Part shown: one piece after another, positions 1 through 8,359 of the stretch
Layout: each line of letters opens with the position of its first letter
Numbering within the stretch: the stretch's first letter is position 1
IMG/VR virus record: IMGVR_UViG_3300044858_004159
Coordinates: 1-30,571 of that record
Reading direction: 5' to 3' (one strand)
From: a virus
Length of the DNA stretch: 30,571 nucleotides
The notes under the pieces: model-generated
What the model was told of the DNA's origin: nothing
Databases searched by the model: none
Seen by the model: only the letters and a program-made list of their open reading frames with translations
Made by a program: the position numbers and the translations under genes

Positions 1-629
1 GGGCAGCGGAGAAGGCGGCACGGGAGGCCGAGGGCTACGACCTGCTCTCGCTGCAGGAGAAGAAGGCGCAGGGGCTGGGAGCGGAATGGGTGGGAGCCGT
101 AACCCCCGAGGTGATGGACGCCACCGTGGCTCCGCCACCGGCCAAGCCGCCGCGCCGCCGCATCGCGGACACGCTGCGAACCCTGGCTGAACCCGACACC
201 AGCCCCAACCGGGCCATCGGCGAGGCCTCGGGGGCGCCGGAGTTCAACCTGCCCCCCGAACTGGCCAAGGCTTCCCCCCGGTACGGCCGGAACACCCTGC
301 AGTTCGAGTCCGATCTGGACCGCGTTGCCTATGTGCTGGCGAACGACAAGGCCAAGGGTAAATCAAAGTCGGCCAACAAGTTCCGCGATTCACTGATCGC
401 CGCCGGGTTTGATCCCGACCAGGTGGCCGCCCACGGCAAGACCGTGAAGGAGGCGGTGAAGGCCGCTGCGCGGGATACTTCGGCTGAAACCGTGGTGGTG
501 CCGGTGCAGGACTTCGCCGCTGGGCGCCCCCGGCTGCCGCTGCCCGAACAGCAGCGCCAGATCGAGGGCACCAAGGCCCAGATTGATGACCTGCAACAGA
601 AACTCAACGAAGGAGGCTGCGGCACATGA
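1..629 (+). CDS. Internal virion protein, 3' part only
   Basis: The reading frame is open from the first base, so the gene begins outside the window; 208 codons are visible. The visible part is hydrophilic, with Pro- and Lys-rich linkers and a predicted C-terminal coiled coil (PLPEQQRQIEGTKAQIDDLQ). It ends in ATGA, overlapping the start of the next gene. T7-like phages place gp14, gp15 and gp16 core proteins just before the tail fibre, so this is probably the protein before the gp16 equivalent. I recognise no catalytic motif. The assignment to a virion protein rests on gene order. Confidence 0.6.
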   Translation, partial: AAEKAAREAEGYDLLSLQEKKAQGLGAEWVGAVTPEVMDATVAPPPAKPPRRRIADTLRTLAEPDTSPNRAIGEASGAPEFNLPPELAKASPRYGRNTLQFESDLDRVAYVLANDKAKGKSKSANKFRDSLIAAGFDPDQVAAHGKTVKEAVKAAARDTSAETVVVPVQDFAAGRPRLPLPEQQRQIEGTKAQIDDLQQKLNEGGCGT

Positions 630-3600
630 GCAACTGCGACGACCTGCTTAGGCAGATTGCCGAGCTGAAACAGCAACAGGCCAGGCAGCAGGCCGATCTG
701 GACCAGACCGAACGGGTGTCGCGGGCCCTGTCGAACGAGCAGACCGGCGACCCTGCCACGCAGATACTGCGGCGCTTCCTGGGGGCGATGGATTCCGACT
801 CGATTCGGAAGCTGGTGCGCCGATCACTGGGGGAGCGCGAGACGCCGATGGGCTTCGATGGCCGCTTCCAGAACTTCGCGCAGCTTGCGGACTGGTTCGA
901 TGAGTTGCCGGCCGAGGAGATGGGCGCCGCGGCTGAAGTGCTTCTGGGCGACTGGGCCAACAAGGCCCCCGGCGACCACGCCTTTGTCACCTCGACGGTG
1001 AGCCCCGAGCAGTTCGCGGACATGGCATCAGAGGCATTCCCGGCCGCTGGCCTCGATTACGACGGGCTGGTGGAGTTCGCCGCCCAGAACATGGTGCCGG
1101 TGCAGAACATCCTGGAGGCCACCACCCGCAACCGGGTGATCGCGGACCTCACCATGCAGAACATGTTGGCCGACATCCGCTCGATCCGGGCCTTCATGGA
1201 GGAGGCCGGGGTGCCGGCACCGGTGGAGCTGGGCCGAAAGTTCGCCACCAGCTACGAGAAGGCACTGCTGGGCCAGCGCAACTGGGCCCTGAACCGCCGC
1301 CGGCTGGGCCAATCGCTGCAGAGCATCAAGAAGGCCCCTGGGGACTTCGCCGACCAGCTGCGGATCCCTGAGCAGGATCTGATCGTCCGCCCTGGCACCG
1401 AGGACAACCCAATCCCCACGAAGCAGGAGATCGCCGACTACAGCGACGATTCGATCTTTGGGAAGGTGGTCAGCCTGGTGGATCAGGGCCCCGATGGTGT
1501 GGCGGGGCTGAAGCAGCTGGAGCTGGACATCGCAATCGCCGGGATGGACCCCCTCGGCATGCTCGATGAGCGGTGGACATCGCCGGCCGCCCGCCGTGAC
1601 CTGGGCTATGTGAAGGACACCTGGCTGTTCAACGGCTTCACGCCGATCTTCAGCAGCGCCATCCCCAACCGGGTGATGGAGACCTGGGGCCTGGCCAAGG
1701 TGGCAGCGGAGAATGGACCGCTCATGGCCCCGTTCGGCACGAAGGTATTTCGCACCGCCTGGCGCGATCGGCTGGAGGGCTACCAGACCGCATGGGAGGC
1801 GTACTGGACCACCCAGCGGGCTATGCGGCTTGGCTTCCGGGAGCTCTACTGGGAGCGGTTCCTGGATGGCGATACCCCATTCGCCAGCGACATCGACATG
1901 CACGGGCGGGCGCTGGCCCCCGAGCAGGAGCTGCAGCAGGCGCGGGAGGTGCTGCAGAGGCCGATCAACTGGGACCCGCGGCTGTGGGCCAGCGGCGACA
2001 AGAACCCATTCGGTGATGAGGGACTGATCCGCGATGTGCGCGACAAGCTGCATGTGGCCTGGAAGCTCACGCAGAAATCGCTGGCCGAAAAGATCCCTGG
2101 CGTCAGCAACTTCCCGGTGACGCCGGGTTTCCGAATGTTGTCGGTGGACGACAACGTAGTCGGGGCCCGGATGTACCGCTTCAAGCTCCACAACGACCTG
2201 CTGATGGATGCCAAGCGCAACGGCATCCAGCTTGGCCTGGTGGATGCACAGACCGGTGTGACCGATCAGGCCAGGCTCAAGGCCTATGTGGACCAGCAAC
2301 TCGAGAACGCGATCTACCAGCAGATCCCCTCGGAGCAGAACCTGATCGACTTCCGCCGCAAGAACGGCATCACCAAGGATCTGGCCAGCGACGAGGACTT
2401 GCGGGCCTACATGGCGCAGAAGGGGATCCCCGGCACCCCCGTGCTGGCCAACGACATGCAGCAGGCTGCCTGGGACTATGCCCAGGGCATGCGGTTCCAG
2501 AACGACCCAGAAGGCGTGGCCGGCGCCGTCTTCGACATCCAGAAGCGAGCGCAGAAGGCCAGCTGGATCTTGGACTCCACCGCCTTCCCGTTCCCCCGGA
2601 TCCCCACCAACAGCATTGCCTTCTTGCTCGACACGGCCACCGGCCCACTGGGGGCTGGGTTCAAGACGGCCAAGCTGCTGACCCAACACCTCCACGGCGC
2701 CAGCCCCACGGCGGCGCAGATCGCCCAGGTGGAAAGCGCCTGGGTACTGCAGGCCTTCCTGGGGGCAGGTTTTCTGGCGCTCGATAACCCATGGGGGAAG
2801 CTCACCGGCAACGGCCCGCAGGACCCCAAGCAGAGGCGGGAGTGGCTGGCCGCAGGGAACATCCCCAACACGGTATTTGGGATCCCGATCCCGCTGGGCC
2901 AGGTGCCGCTGCTGAGCACGCTGATGCTGTGGAAAGACCTTTCCGATGCGGCGGACGCGGCCGGCGCCAGCCATTACGACAAGGCGACGATCGCCGCCGG
3001 CATCGGGCAGGTGATGACCGGCGCCATCGTGAGGGCCACCCCGCTGCAGTTCCTGCAGCAGTTCATGCAGGTGCTGCAGAGCAACGACGAATCGCAATGG
3101 AAGCGGTTCTTCGGCTGGGTGGCATCGGGCCAAGGGAACCCCGTCAGCGGCCTGGTCCGCACCGCTGAGCGCCTTGGAGAAAGCGGCAGCCGGGACTTTT
3201 ACCGCTACCCCGAGATCACCCCCGGCGACCGAGATCTGATGCGCAACCTGCCCGAGGAGATCAGGTTCACCGAGGACGGCCTGCGCAACCTGCTGGTCAC
3301 CCTACAGCCGGCCCTGGGCCGCGTGGCAGGCGTGGCCTATCGGGAGAAGGATCACCTAGGCCGCGACATCCACCTGTCCGATGGGATGCGGCAGGAGGAC
3401 CACCCGGCGGGAATGCCGGGCTTCTACACCGGCCCGGTGCATCAGGAGCTGGACCGGCAGGATCTCCTCGACCCGCCCAAGGTGCTTCTGACCGGCCGCC
3501 TCAATGGCGTCCCCCTGGCGCCCGAAGCCCAAAAGGAATGGAACCGATACCGCTACAGCACCAAGGGCGGCAGCGACTACGACCTCCTCAACGACCTCTA

Positions 3601-4057
3601 CGGCCGATCGGGGGAGTTCAGCATCAAGGCGGTCCGAACCCAGGTCCTGAAGATGGACAACGGCGAGAAGGTCACCGTGAAGGACACGGATGCGCTCGAA
3701 ACGCCGTTGCGCAGCCTGGTGGCCACGGCCATCAGTGGTCGCACCATCTACGAAGCCTACAACTGGCTTTTCCGATCGCATGAATACCGGGCGCTGCAGG
3801 CTGATCCGGCCACCTCCTCCAACCGAGAGGTCACGGACCGGCCGCCAGCGAAGCGGCAGCAGATGCCGGGGCCATGGGTGATCAGGGAGATCGCCACCTA
3901 CTACGACCTTCGCGCCACCGGGCAGCTACAGGCCAGCGAAACCCCATGGGCAAAGGAGTGGCAGGGCCTCGCTGCGCAGCAATACGCCAACAGCATCCCC
4001 GAGGCCAACAACGAGCTCCGCGCCATCACCGAAATCCTGGTGCCAGGCGCCCGATGA
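626..4057 (+). CDS. Large internal virion (core) protein, T7 gp16 position
   Basis: This 1143-residue protein starts at an ATG sharing ATGA with the previous stop. Its size and its place directly before the tail fibre match the large internal core protein of T7-like phages (T7 gp16, about 1300 residues), which is ejected with the DNA and forms the trans-envelope channel. The N-terminus is a Gln/Ala-rich coiled coil (residues 8-35). The C-terminal half holds hydrophobic stretches that could contact membrane (around residues 650-685, 710-730 and 750-775). I do not see the transglycosylase motif that T7 gp16 carries at its N-terminus, so the peptidoglycan-cutting activity may be absent or elsewhere. 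GC3 is high throughout and the frame is unbroken. Confidence 0.75.
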   Translation: MSNCDDLLRQIAELKQQQARQQADLDQTERVSRALSNEQTGDPATQILRRFLGAMDSDSIRKLVRRSLGERETPMGFDGRFQNFAQLADWFDELPAEEMGAAAEVLLGDWANKAPGDHAFVTSTVSPEQFADMASEAFPAAGLDYDGLVEFAAQNMVPVQNILEATTRNRVIADLTMQNMLADIRSIRAFMEEAGVPAPVELGRKFATSYEKALLGQRNWALNRRRLGQSLQSIKKAPGDFADQLRIPEQDLIVRPGTEDNPIPTKQEIADYSDDSIFGKVVSLVDQGPDGVAGLKQLELDIAIAGMDPLGMLDERWTSPAARRDLGYVKDTWLFNGFTPIFSSAIPNRVMETWGLAKVAAENGPLMAPFGTKVFRTAWRDRLEGYQTAWEAYWTTQRAMRLGFRELYWERFLDGDTPFASDIDMHGRALAPEQELQQAREVLQRPINWDPRLWASGDKNPFGDEGLIRDVRDKLHVAWKLTQKSLAEKIPGVSNFPVTPGFRMLSVDDNVVGARMYRFKLHNDLLMDAKRNGIQLGLVDAQTGVTDQARLKAYVDQQLENAIYQQIPSEQNLIDFRRKNGITKDLASDEDLRAYMAQKGIPGTPVLANDMQQAAWDYAQGMRFQNDPEGVAGAVFDIQKRAQKASWILDSTAFPFPRIPTNSIAFLLDTATGPLGAGFKTAKLLTQHLHGASPTAAQIAQVESAWVLQAFLGAGFLALDNPWGKLTGNGPQDPKQRREWLAAGNIPNTVFGIPIPLGQVPLLSTLMLWKDLSDAADAAGASHYDKATIAAGIGQVMTGAIVRATPLQFLQQFMQVLQSNDESQWKRFFGWVASGQGNPVSGLVRTAERLGESGSRDFYRYPEITPGDRDLMRNLPEEIRFTEDGLRNLLVTLQPALGRVAGVAYREKDHLGRDIHLSDGMRQEDHPAGMPGFYTGPVHQELDRQDLLDPPKVLLTGRLNGVPLAPEAQKEWNRYRYSTKGGSDYDLLNDLYGRSGEFSIKAVRTQVLKMDNGEKVTVKDTDALETPLRSLVATAISGRTIYEAYNWLFRSHEYRALQADPATSSNREVTDRPPAKRQQMPGPWVIREIATYYDLRATGQLQASETPWAKEWQGLAAQQYANSIPEANNELRAITEILVPGAR

Positions 4058-4116
4058 GCTTGTAGGCAGCGCCTGAGCGGCCACAATGGAGCGATACACG
4101 GCTGCAGAACATCGCA

Positions 4117-5739
4117 TTGGCCTACGCCTACGTCCAGACCCCGGGCAACGGCACAAACCGCCTCTTCTCGGTTCCGTTTCCCTTCATCGTGCGGGCCCAC
4201 GTCAAGGTCTACCTGGGCTACGACGTTGCCGCAGGGACCGGGACGGAGCTGGTCAATGGCACCGGCTTCATCTGGCTTTCCGACACCCAGATCCAGACCA
4301 CCGTTGCGCCGGCCCTGGGCACGACGCTCACCGTCATCCGAAAGACCCCAAACGGTTCGCAGCTGGTGGTCTGGGCGCCCGGCTCCCCTCCCACGCAAGC
4401 CGACCTCAACACGGCCGGCCTGCAGTCGCTCTATGTAGTCCAGGAGCAGGCTGACCTCACGGCCTCGGCGGTAACCACGGCAACGTCGGCGGCAGCGGCG
4501 GCAAATGCTGCTGTGGCGGCCGTGGCGGCAGCGCTCCCGTATCAACCCATCGCTGCCGTTGCGAACATTCCGGCATCGCCGACAGCGGGCCAGCGGATCG
4601 AGATCAGCAACACCACCGGGCTGGGATCGTTCACCCCATTGGCGGGCAAGCCCACAGGCTTTGTCGGTGGCACGGACGTAAAGGCCAGGCTGGTCTATGG
4701 CACTCCTAACGCCGCCGCCTGGAACTGGATCGACTACTTCCCGGTGGATCCCGATGGCCGCTACGCCACAATCACAGCCGCCGCGAATGCACAGACCACC
4801 GCGAATAACGCCTCCACAAATGCCGCGAATGCACAGACCACCGCCGACAGCGCACTTGCCAAGACAGGGCGAAACCGCATCATCAATGGCGCAATGGCGG
4901 TGGACCAGAGGAATAATGGAGCCGCGCAGACGCTTACTGCAGCCGCCGCCCTGGCCTATACCGTAGACCGCTGGTATGCCTATTGCACCGGGGCCAATGT
5001 AAGCGCTCAACGTGTTGTCGGAGCATCCGCTAACCGGTATCGCTATCGATTCACTGGTGCAGCTGGCGTTACCGCAATCGGGTTTGGGCAGCGGATTGAA
5101 GCGATCGACAGTGCTGACCTTGCTGGCACAACGGTAACTCTCAGTGTCGATCTGGCGAATTCCTTGCTTACATCAGTAACCTGGACGGCTTACTACGCGA
5201 ACACTGCGGATACATTTGGCACACTTGCCTCTCCTACCAGGACGCTAATCGCCACTGGAACATTTACGGTCACCAGCACCGTTGCCCGGTTTAGCGCTCA
5301 AGTCAACATCCCAGTCGCCGCAACGACTGGTATCGAGATTGTGTTTTCGGTCGGCGCCCAGACTTCCGGGACTTGGACGATCGGCAGTGTTCAGCTCGAA
5401 CCCGGCTCAGTGGCAACACAGCATGAGAACAGGAGCTACGGGCTTGAGCTTGAGCTATGCCAGAGGTATTTCCAGTGGGCTCCCTTCAATATAAGGTTCT
5501 ACCCTCCAGTGTCAGGATCCTCTGTGCAGGGACCCATTGTGTGGCCTGTCGTGATGCGAGCCACCCCATCCGTGGCGGCGCTCACCGCAGACCCAACCGT
5601 TCCTCAGTTTCTCCAGAACGTTACAGTTTCCTCTGTTATACAACAGTCCGCGTCAGGCGCTTCATGCCTGATAACTGCTGGGGGCGTGATAGACACATAC
5701 GCGTTTGGCTATCGCTCAGCTGTATCCGCGGAACTTTGA
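4117..5739 (+). CDS. Tail fibre protein with T7 gp17-like N-terminus
   Basis: The TTG start gives MAYAYVQTPGNGTNRLFSV, which follows the pattern of the T7 gp17 N-terminal domain that fixes the fibre to the tail (residues 1-110, with PFPFIVRAHVKVYL and TQADLNTAGLQ blocks). An Ala-rich helical stretch follows (about 120-145), then two 14-residue coiled-coil repeats (about 222-249). The C-terminal 290 residues form a beta-rich module with RNRIINGAMAVDQRN, YTVDRWYAY, LEPGSVAT and a terminal ELCQRYF, a pattern common in phage receptor-binding fibre ends. There is no clear Shine-Dalgarno; CTGCAGAAC lies just upstream. The C-terminal part is more AT-rich than the N-terminal part, consistent with exchange of the host-range domain. 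Confidence 0.9.
   Translation: MAYAYVQTPGNGTNRLFSVPFPFIVRAHVKVYLGYDVAAGTGTELVNGTGFIWLSDTQIQTTVAPALGTTLTVIRKTPNGSQLVVWAPGSPPTQADLNTAGLQSLYVVQEQADLTASAVTTATSAAAAANAAVAAVAAALPYQPIAAVANIPASPTAGQRIEISNTTGLGSFTPLAGKPTGFVGGTDVKARLVYGTPNAAAWNWIDYFPVDPDGRYATITAAANAQTTANNASTNAANAQTTADSALAKTGRNRIINGAMAVDQRNNGAAQTLTAAAALAYTVDRWYAYCTGANVSAQRVVGASANRYRYRFTGAAGVTAIGFGQRIEAIDSADLAGTTVTLSVDLANSLLTSVTWTAYYANTADTFGTLASPTRTLIATGTFTVTSTVARFSAQVNIPVAATTGIEIVFSVGAQTSGTWTIGSVQLEPGSVATQHENRSYGLELELCQRYFQWAPFNIRFYPPVSGSSVQGPIVWPVVMRATPSVAALTADPTVPQFLQNVTVSSVIQQSASGASCLITAGGVIDTYAFGYRSAVSAEL
4780..4844 (+). repeat. 23-bp direct repeat in the tail fibre shaft
   Basis: Two identical 23-bp copies occur at 4780-4802 and 4822-4844, offset by 42 bp (14 codons). 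They encode repeated AANAQTTA units, i.e. two pairs of heptads of a coiled-coil shaft. Such in-frame repeats can let shaft length vary by slippage or recombination. Confidence 0.85.
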
Positions 5740-5742
5740 CCA

Positions 5743-6171
5743 ATGACTTACCAGCTCAGAAACGACGGCTACGTTCTCCGCGCAAACGACGGGACAATCA
5801 TTCCCTTAGACACCAGCAACACAGACTATCAGGCTTACATAAGTTGGCTGGCAGATGGCAACACGCCGCTGCCTGCCGCTACACCTCCAGGTCACCAGCC
5901 CGATTACCAGCTCCTCTACGACAGCATCTTGGGTAGCAGCGTCTACCAAGCAATCAGGACAGCGGCAACAACGTCTCTTCCCCTGACACTGGCCTGCACC
6001 GAGTACATCGCTGCCATTGGCGACGCAAAGGCCGGGAGGCCAAATGTACCCGCGCTACAGGCTTGCATTTTTAATATCTTGCAACTTGCGGATTTCAGCG
6101 AAAGCCAGAAAACACTCCTACGCGGCTACATCCAAGACGCCAATCTTGCCTCTGTATTTATCATACCCTAA
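5743..6171 (+). CDS. Tail-fibre-associated protein (assembly or tip)
   Basis: The 142-residue protein begins three bases after the fibre stop. Its N-terminus (YQLRNDGYVLRANDGTIIPL, then NTDYQAYISWLADGNTP) follows the pattern of short phage proteins encoded right after tail fibres, often annotated as fibre assembly or fibre tip proteins. The C-terminal half (about 60-142) is helical and unfamiliar. Base composition matches the AT-richer 3' end of the fibre gene, suggesting that the two move as one host-range cassette. No signal peptide or membrane segment is visible. Confidence 0.55.
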   Translation: MTYQLRNDGYVLRANDGTIIPLDTSNTDYQAYISWLADGNTPLPAATPPGHQPDYQLLYDSILGSSVYQAIRTAATTSLPLTLACTEYIAAIGDAKAGRPNVPALQACIFNILQLADFSESQKTLLRGYIQDANLASVFIIP

Positions 6172-6244
6172 GCGTAGCCGGCGCATAGCGACTTGCGGCC
6201 GTGTTCCACCCTTGTAGACTTGCCGCATCGCAAGCCATGCTGTT

Positions 6245-6505
6245 ATGTCTTTTCCGGTGTCGATTAACGACCTGGCGGTTCTAGTGGTTGGCTTGCTGCT
6301 CGGCAGGATGGACCGATGGGCTCGGGCTCGATCAAGCACTGATACCCAGCAGGCCACCGCGCTGGCGCTGTTGACGCAAAGCATCACCCACTTGAACACA
6401 ACCATGGGGCGGCTTGATGTCTCCCTCGATCGGTTGTGGGACCGCTGCAACAACCTTGAAACCAGGGTTTCGACGCTGGAAGGGAAGCAGGAGGGCAGGT
6501 CCTAA
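6245..6505 (+). CDS. Small membrane protein with coiled coil, i-spanin candidate
   Basis: An 86-residue protein with one N-terminal hydrophobic segment (LAVLVVGLLLG, residues 10-20) followed by a basic patch (RMDRWARARS) and a long heptad-rich helix (residues 35-80, with MGRLDVSLDRLW and NLETRVSTLEG). One anchor followed by a coiled coil is the build of inner-membrane spanins (T7 gp18.5, lambda Rz), though it is also common in other small phage membrane proteins. It overlaps the next small membrane gene by one base, which fits a lysis pair. No o-spanin lipobox gene is seen nearby. Confidence 0.5.
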   Translation: MSFPVSINDLAVLVVGLLLGRMDRWARARSSTDTQQATALALLTQSITHLNTTMGRLDVSLDRLWDRCNNLETRVSTLEGKQEGRS

Positions 6506-6705
6506 TGGCCCGCTACCTCAGCCATTGCCTTGTGTTCGCGGGCACCTGCCTCCTGGCTGTAGCGGGCTTGAACACCGTTGCGTGGATCATCTGCCTGCGC
6601 GCCAATCGGCCCAGCTGTGAAGCACCCCTGGCGGCGGCGAGCACTGCTCTTACCGGTGCCGCCAGCGCGGCGCTGGGAGTGGCCTTGCAGGACCAGAAGC
6701 CTTAG
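6505..6705 (+). CDS. Two-segment small membrane protein, holin candidate
   Basis: This 66-residue protein starts at an ATG overlapping the previous stop (TAATG). It has two hydrophobic segments (about residues 7-30 and 42-60) separated by a short polar loop, and a short charged tail (QDQKP). Size and topology fit a class II holin such as T7 gp17.5, but small membrane proteins of this build are poorly conserved and I see no diagnostic motif. It sits after the tail genes next to the spanin candidate and before an L,D-transpeptidase, a plausible lysis region. Confidence 0.45.
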   Translation: MARYLSHCLVFAGTCLLAVAGLNTVAWIICLRANRPSCEAPLAAASTALTGAASAALGVALQDQKP

Positions 6706-6712
6706 GTGGCCC

Positions 6713-6742
6713 TTGGCTGATTGCTCTACAGCCCCGTAGCAT
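6713..6742 (+). promoter_or_regulatory. Candidate promoter with TAGCAT element
   Basis: TTGGCT (6713-6718) and TAGCAT (6737-6742) are 18 bp apart, resembling a sigma70 promoter. The -10-like element lies in CCCCGTAGCATAGGGG (6732-6747), nearly identical to a block at 25415-25429. Confidence 0.35.
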
Positions 6743-6767
6743 AGGGGGGAAGCTATGACGCGCGCTC

Positions 6768-6887
6768 ATGGGATCCGCCGTCGCCTTCGCCCCCTTTCAT
6801 CATGATCTGTTCGGTCGGCTGAAAACGACTGAGCACCAGGCGGTCTTCGACGCGGATGATGAGCTAAGGCCGCTCCTGCCAGGCTGA
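6768..6887 (+). CDS. Possible 39-residue small protein
   Basis: The frame ATG 6768 to TGA 6887 encodes a 39-residue peptide with FAPFHHDLFGRLKTT and DADDELRPLLPG segments and high GC3, like real genes here. There is no ideal ribosome-binding site; the purine run at 6743-6751 is about 17 bases upstream. It could equally be the remnant of a longer gene. No function can be given. Confidence 0.2.
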   Translation: MGSAVAFAPFHHDLFGRLKTTEHQAVFDADDELRPLLPG

Positions 6888-6978
6888 CACGAACGACGTG
6901 TCCTTGGCTGGCTGGGCGCGGTAGCGGAACTGTTGCACTCTCGTAGAGTACGGCCGAGAACCGCTTGCCGCTCTCGCC

Positions 6979-7506
6979 ATGACTTCGACCCCCTTTTACG
7001 AGTTTCCGATATCGACCCCCATCCTGGGCCGGGGAAGCGGCGTGTCGGTGACTTTCACCCGGCCCGTTGATACGACCAGTTACGCCGCTGCTGACGTGAT
7101 CGGCAGCGCCACCAGCGCAATCCATGAGTTTGCTCGCGTTGGCCGGGCTGGGGGGCTGTATCAGTTGCTTGGTGCGTCCTGCATCATCAATTCGGCGACC
7201 GTGCCTACGGGCATGACTACCCTTAAGTTGCACCTCCTCAGCTCGCCTCCGTCCGCCATCTTGGACAACGCCGCCTTTGCGTTGACGGCAGCCGATCGGA
7301 ACAGGTACTTGGCTCATATCGACTTTCCCGCCGTTGCGGCGGTTGGCGCTGGCTTTGTCAGGTCCGCCGTAGATATCTCTGGTGAACGCGCCATCGCCAC
7401 GGTCGGATCAAGCCTGTTCGGACTGCTCGTTACAGATGCAGCGGTAACCTCCCCTGCCAGCGCCCTGGAGTTCCAGCTCCGGGTTTTCCTGCGGGAAATT
7501 GCCTAA
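6979..7506 (+). CDS. Conserved-type phage protein, probably virion-associated
   Basis: A 175-residue protein, mostly beta-rich, with GSGVSVTFTRPVDTTSYAAADVIG near the start, a LLGASCIINSATVPTGMTTLKLHL block in the middle, and a hydrophobic C-terminus. The opening pattern (TRPxDTTxYxAxDVIG) resembles uncharacterised proteins encoded among tail or decoration genes of several phages; this is from memory and is not a domain call. It is convergent with the L,D-transpeptidase gene, and the two ends overlap by four bases. The ATG at 6979 follows CTCTCGCC with no clear ribosome-binding site. A surface decoration or fibre role is possible but unproven. Confidence 0.55.
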   Translation: MTSTPFYEFPISTPILGRGSGVSVTFTRPVDTTSYAAADVIGSATSAIHEFARVGRAGGLYQLLGASCIINSATVPTGMTTLKLHLLSSPPSAILDNAAFALTAADRNRYLAHIDFPAVAAVGAGFVRSAVDISGERAIATVGSSLFGLLVTDAAVTSPASALEFQLRVFLREIA

Positions 7507-8036
7507 GCAGCAGTGCGCTCCTGGTAGACCGACACAAACACCGTGCCCTTGTTCAGCAGGGGCACGATCTTGTCGCGCAGGTCAGCGTTATGGACCCGGG
7601 CGCAGCCGTGGGTCGATAGCAGCGGCTGGACCGGCACCCAGCAGCCGCGTGCGCCGAGGGCCGACCCGCCGCCATGGATGGCGATGCCGGCCCGGCCGTA
7701 GCGGCGCTCCTGGGCCTCCAGCTCCTCCATGTCCAGGGTGTACCAGCCGTAGGGGCGCAGTTCGTGCGGGACAGACTCCGGTGACGGGCCCAATTTCTCG
7801 TAGTCACGCCAAACCGATCCAACCTTGTAGAGACCCGGCGGGGTGTCGGTGTTGCGCGACTGCCACTCGTTATCGGCTCCTTGGCCCCGCGCCAGGCAGG
7901 GGATCGTGAACAGCTTCTTGCCGCTGAAATCGAACGCCGTCAGGGTTTCAGCCTGATCGTTGATGACTAGATGGGAGTCACCAGGCTTGAAGCCGAACTG
8001 GTGCGGCGTCTTGGTTGGTCCGACGAGGGAGGTCAT
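7503..8036 (-). CDS. L,D-transpeptidase (YkuD-fold) protein
   Basis: The 177-residue protein shows the YkuD catalytic signature: His121 in GIAIHGG and, 20 residues later, STHGCARVHNADL with Ser141, His143, Gly144, the catalytic Cys145 and Arg147. Enzymes of this family form or exchange 3-3 crosslinks in peptidoglycan through a Cys thioester. There is no signal peptide, so it would reach the wall through a holin or as part of the virion. It lies between virion and lysis-type genes, where T7-like phages usually have their endolysin, and no amidase or lysozyme is visible in the window. It is transcribed leftward, 32 bp from the divergent small terminase-like gene. Confidence 0.8.
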   Translation of the reverse strand: MTSLVGPTKTPHQFGFKPGDSHLVINDQAETLTAFDFSGKKLFTIPCLARGQGADNEWQSRNTDTPPGLYKVGSVWRDYEKLGPSPESVPHELRPYGWYTLDMEELEAQERRYGRAGIAIHGGGSALGARGCWVPVQPLLSTHGCARVHNADLRDKIVPLLNKGTVFVSVYQERTAA

Positions 8037-8068
8037 AATGAGGGCAGGAAGTCTGCACCCATGTAAGC

Positions 8069-8359
8069 GTGGCCGACCATCAGGGCCAGCTGGAGTCGAT
8101 CCAAGCCAAGCTGCTGCAGCAGATCGAGGAATCCCTCGATGTCCGAGAGCTCCCGGATGGCAGGGTGCTGGTGCCGACCGACGAGGACAAGCGACTGGCC
8201 CTGGCGGTGCTCAAGCACAACGGCATCACATCCTCGATCGGCGATTCGCAACGGGAGAAACTAAAGGCCAAGATTGCCGGCAACATCGACACCAGTCGCA
8301 TCAGGGAGAAGCGCCGCCTGGTCGCGGTGCCCACACCGCCGACAGAGGGAGCGGCCTAG
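8069..8359 (+). CDS. Small terminase (DNA maturase A)-like protein
   Basis: A 96-residue, mainly helical protein from a GTG start (AGGAAG lies about 17 bases upstream; the frame is closed by a stop at 8039). The stretch LLQQIEESL then DEDKRLALAVLKHNGITS resembles the N-terminal helix-turn-helix region of T7-like small terminase subunits, which recognise the packaging site and hand DNA to the large subunit. Codon use is clearly that of a plus-strand gene. Its stop codon shares CTAG with the stop of the large terminase gene, which reads in the opposite direction. T7-like phages normally place these two genes in tandem. The function is inferred from pattern and position. Confidence 0.5.
   Translation: MADHQGQLESIQAKLLQQIEESLDVRELPDGRVLVPTDEDKRLALAVLKHNGITSSIGDSQREKLKAKIAGNIDTSRIREKRRLVAVPTPPTEGAA

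Larger units (their letters stand above)
6706..6978. other. Intergenic region with at most a tiny gene
   Basis: This 273-bp gap holds the TAGCAT promoter candidate and a purine run (GGGGGGAAGCT) directly before an ATG at 6755 that opens only 16 codons. A 39-codon frame at 6768-6887 has coding-like composition (contains AFAPFHHDLFGRL) and may be a small gene or a remnant. A short hairpin (ACTCT/AGAGT) lies near 6940. I see no RNA gene. Confidence 0.4.

Noticed and set aside
1028-3133. 701-codon open frame on the minus strand
   Set aside because: It is an antisense shadow of the 1143-residue virion protein; composition is Leu/His/Arg/Gly-rich with no domain, as expected in GC-rich DNA.
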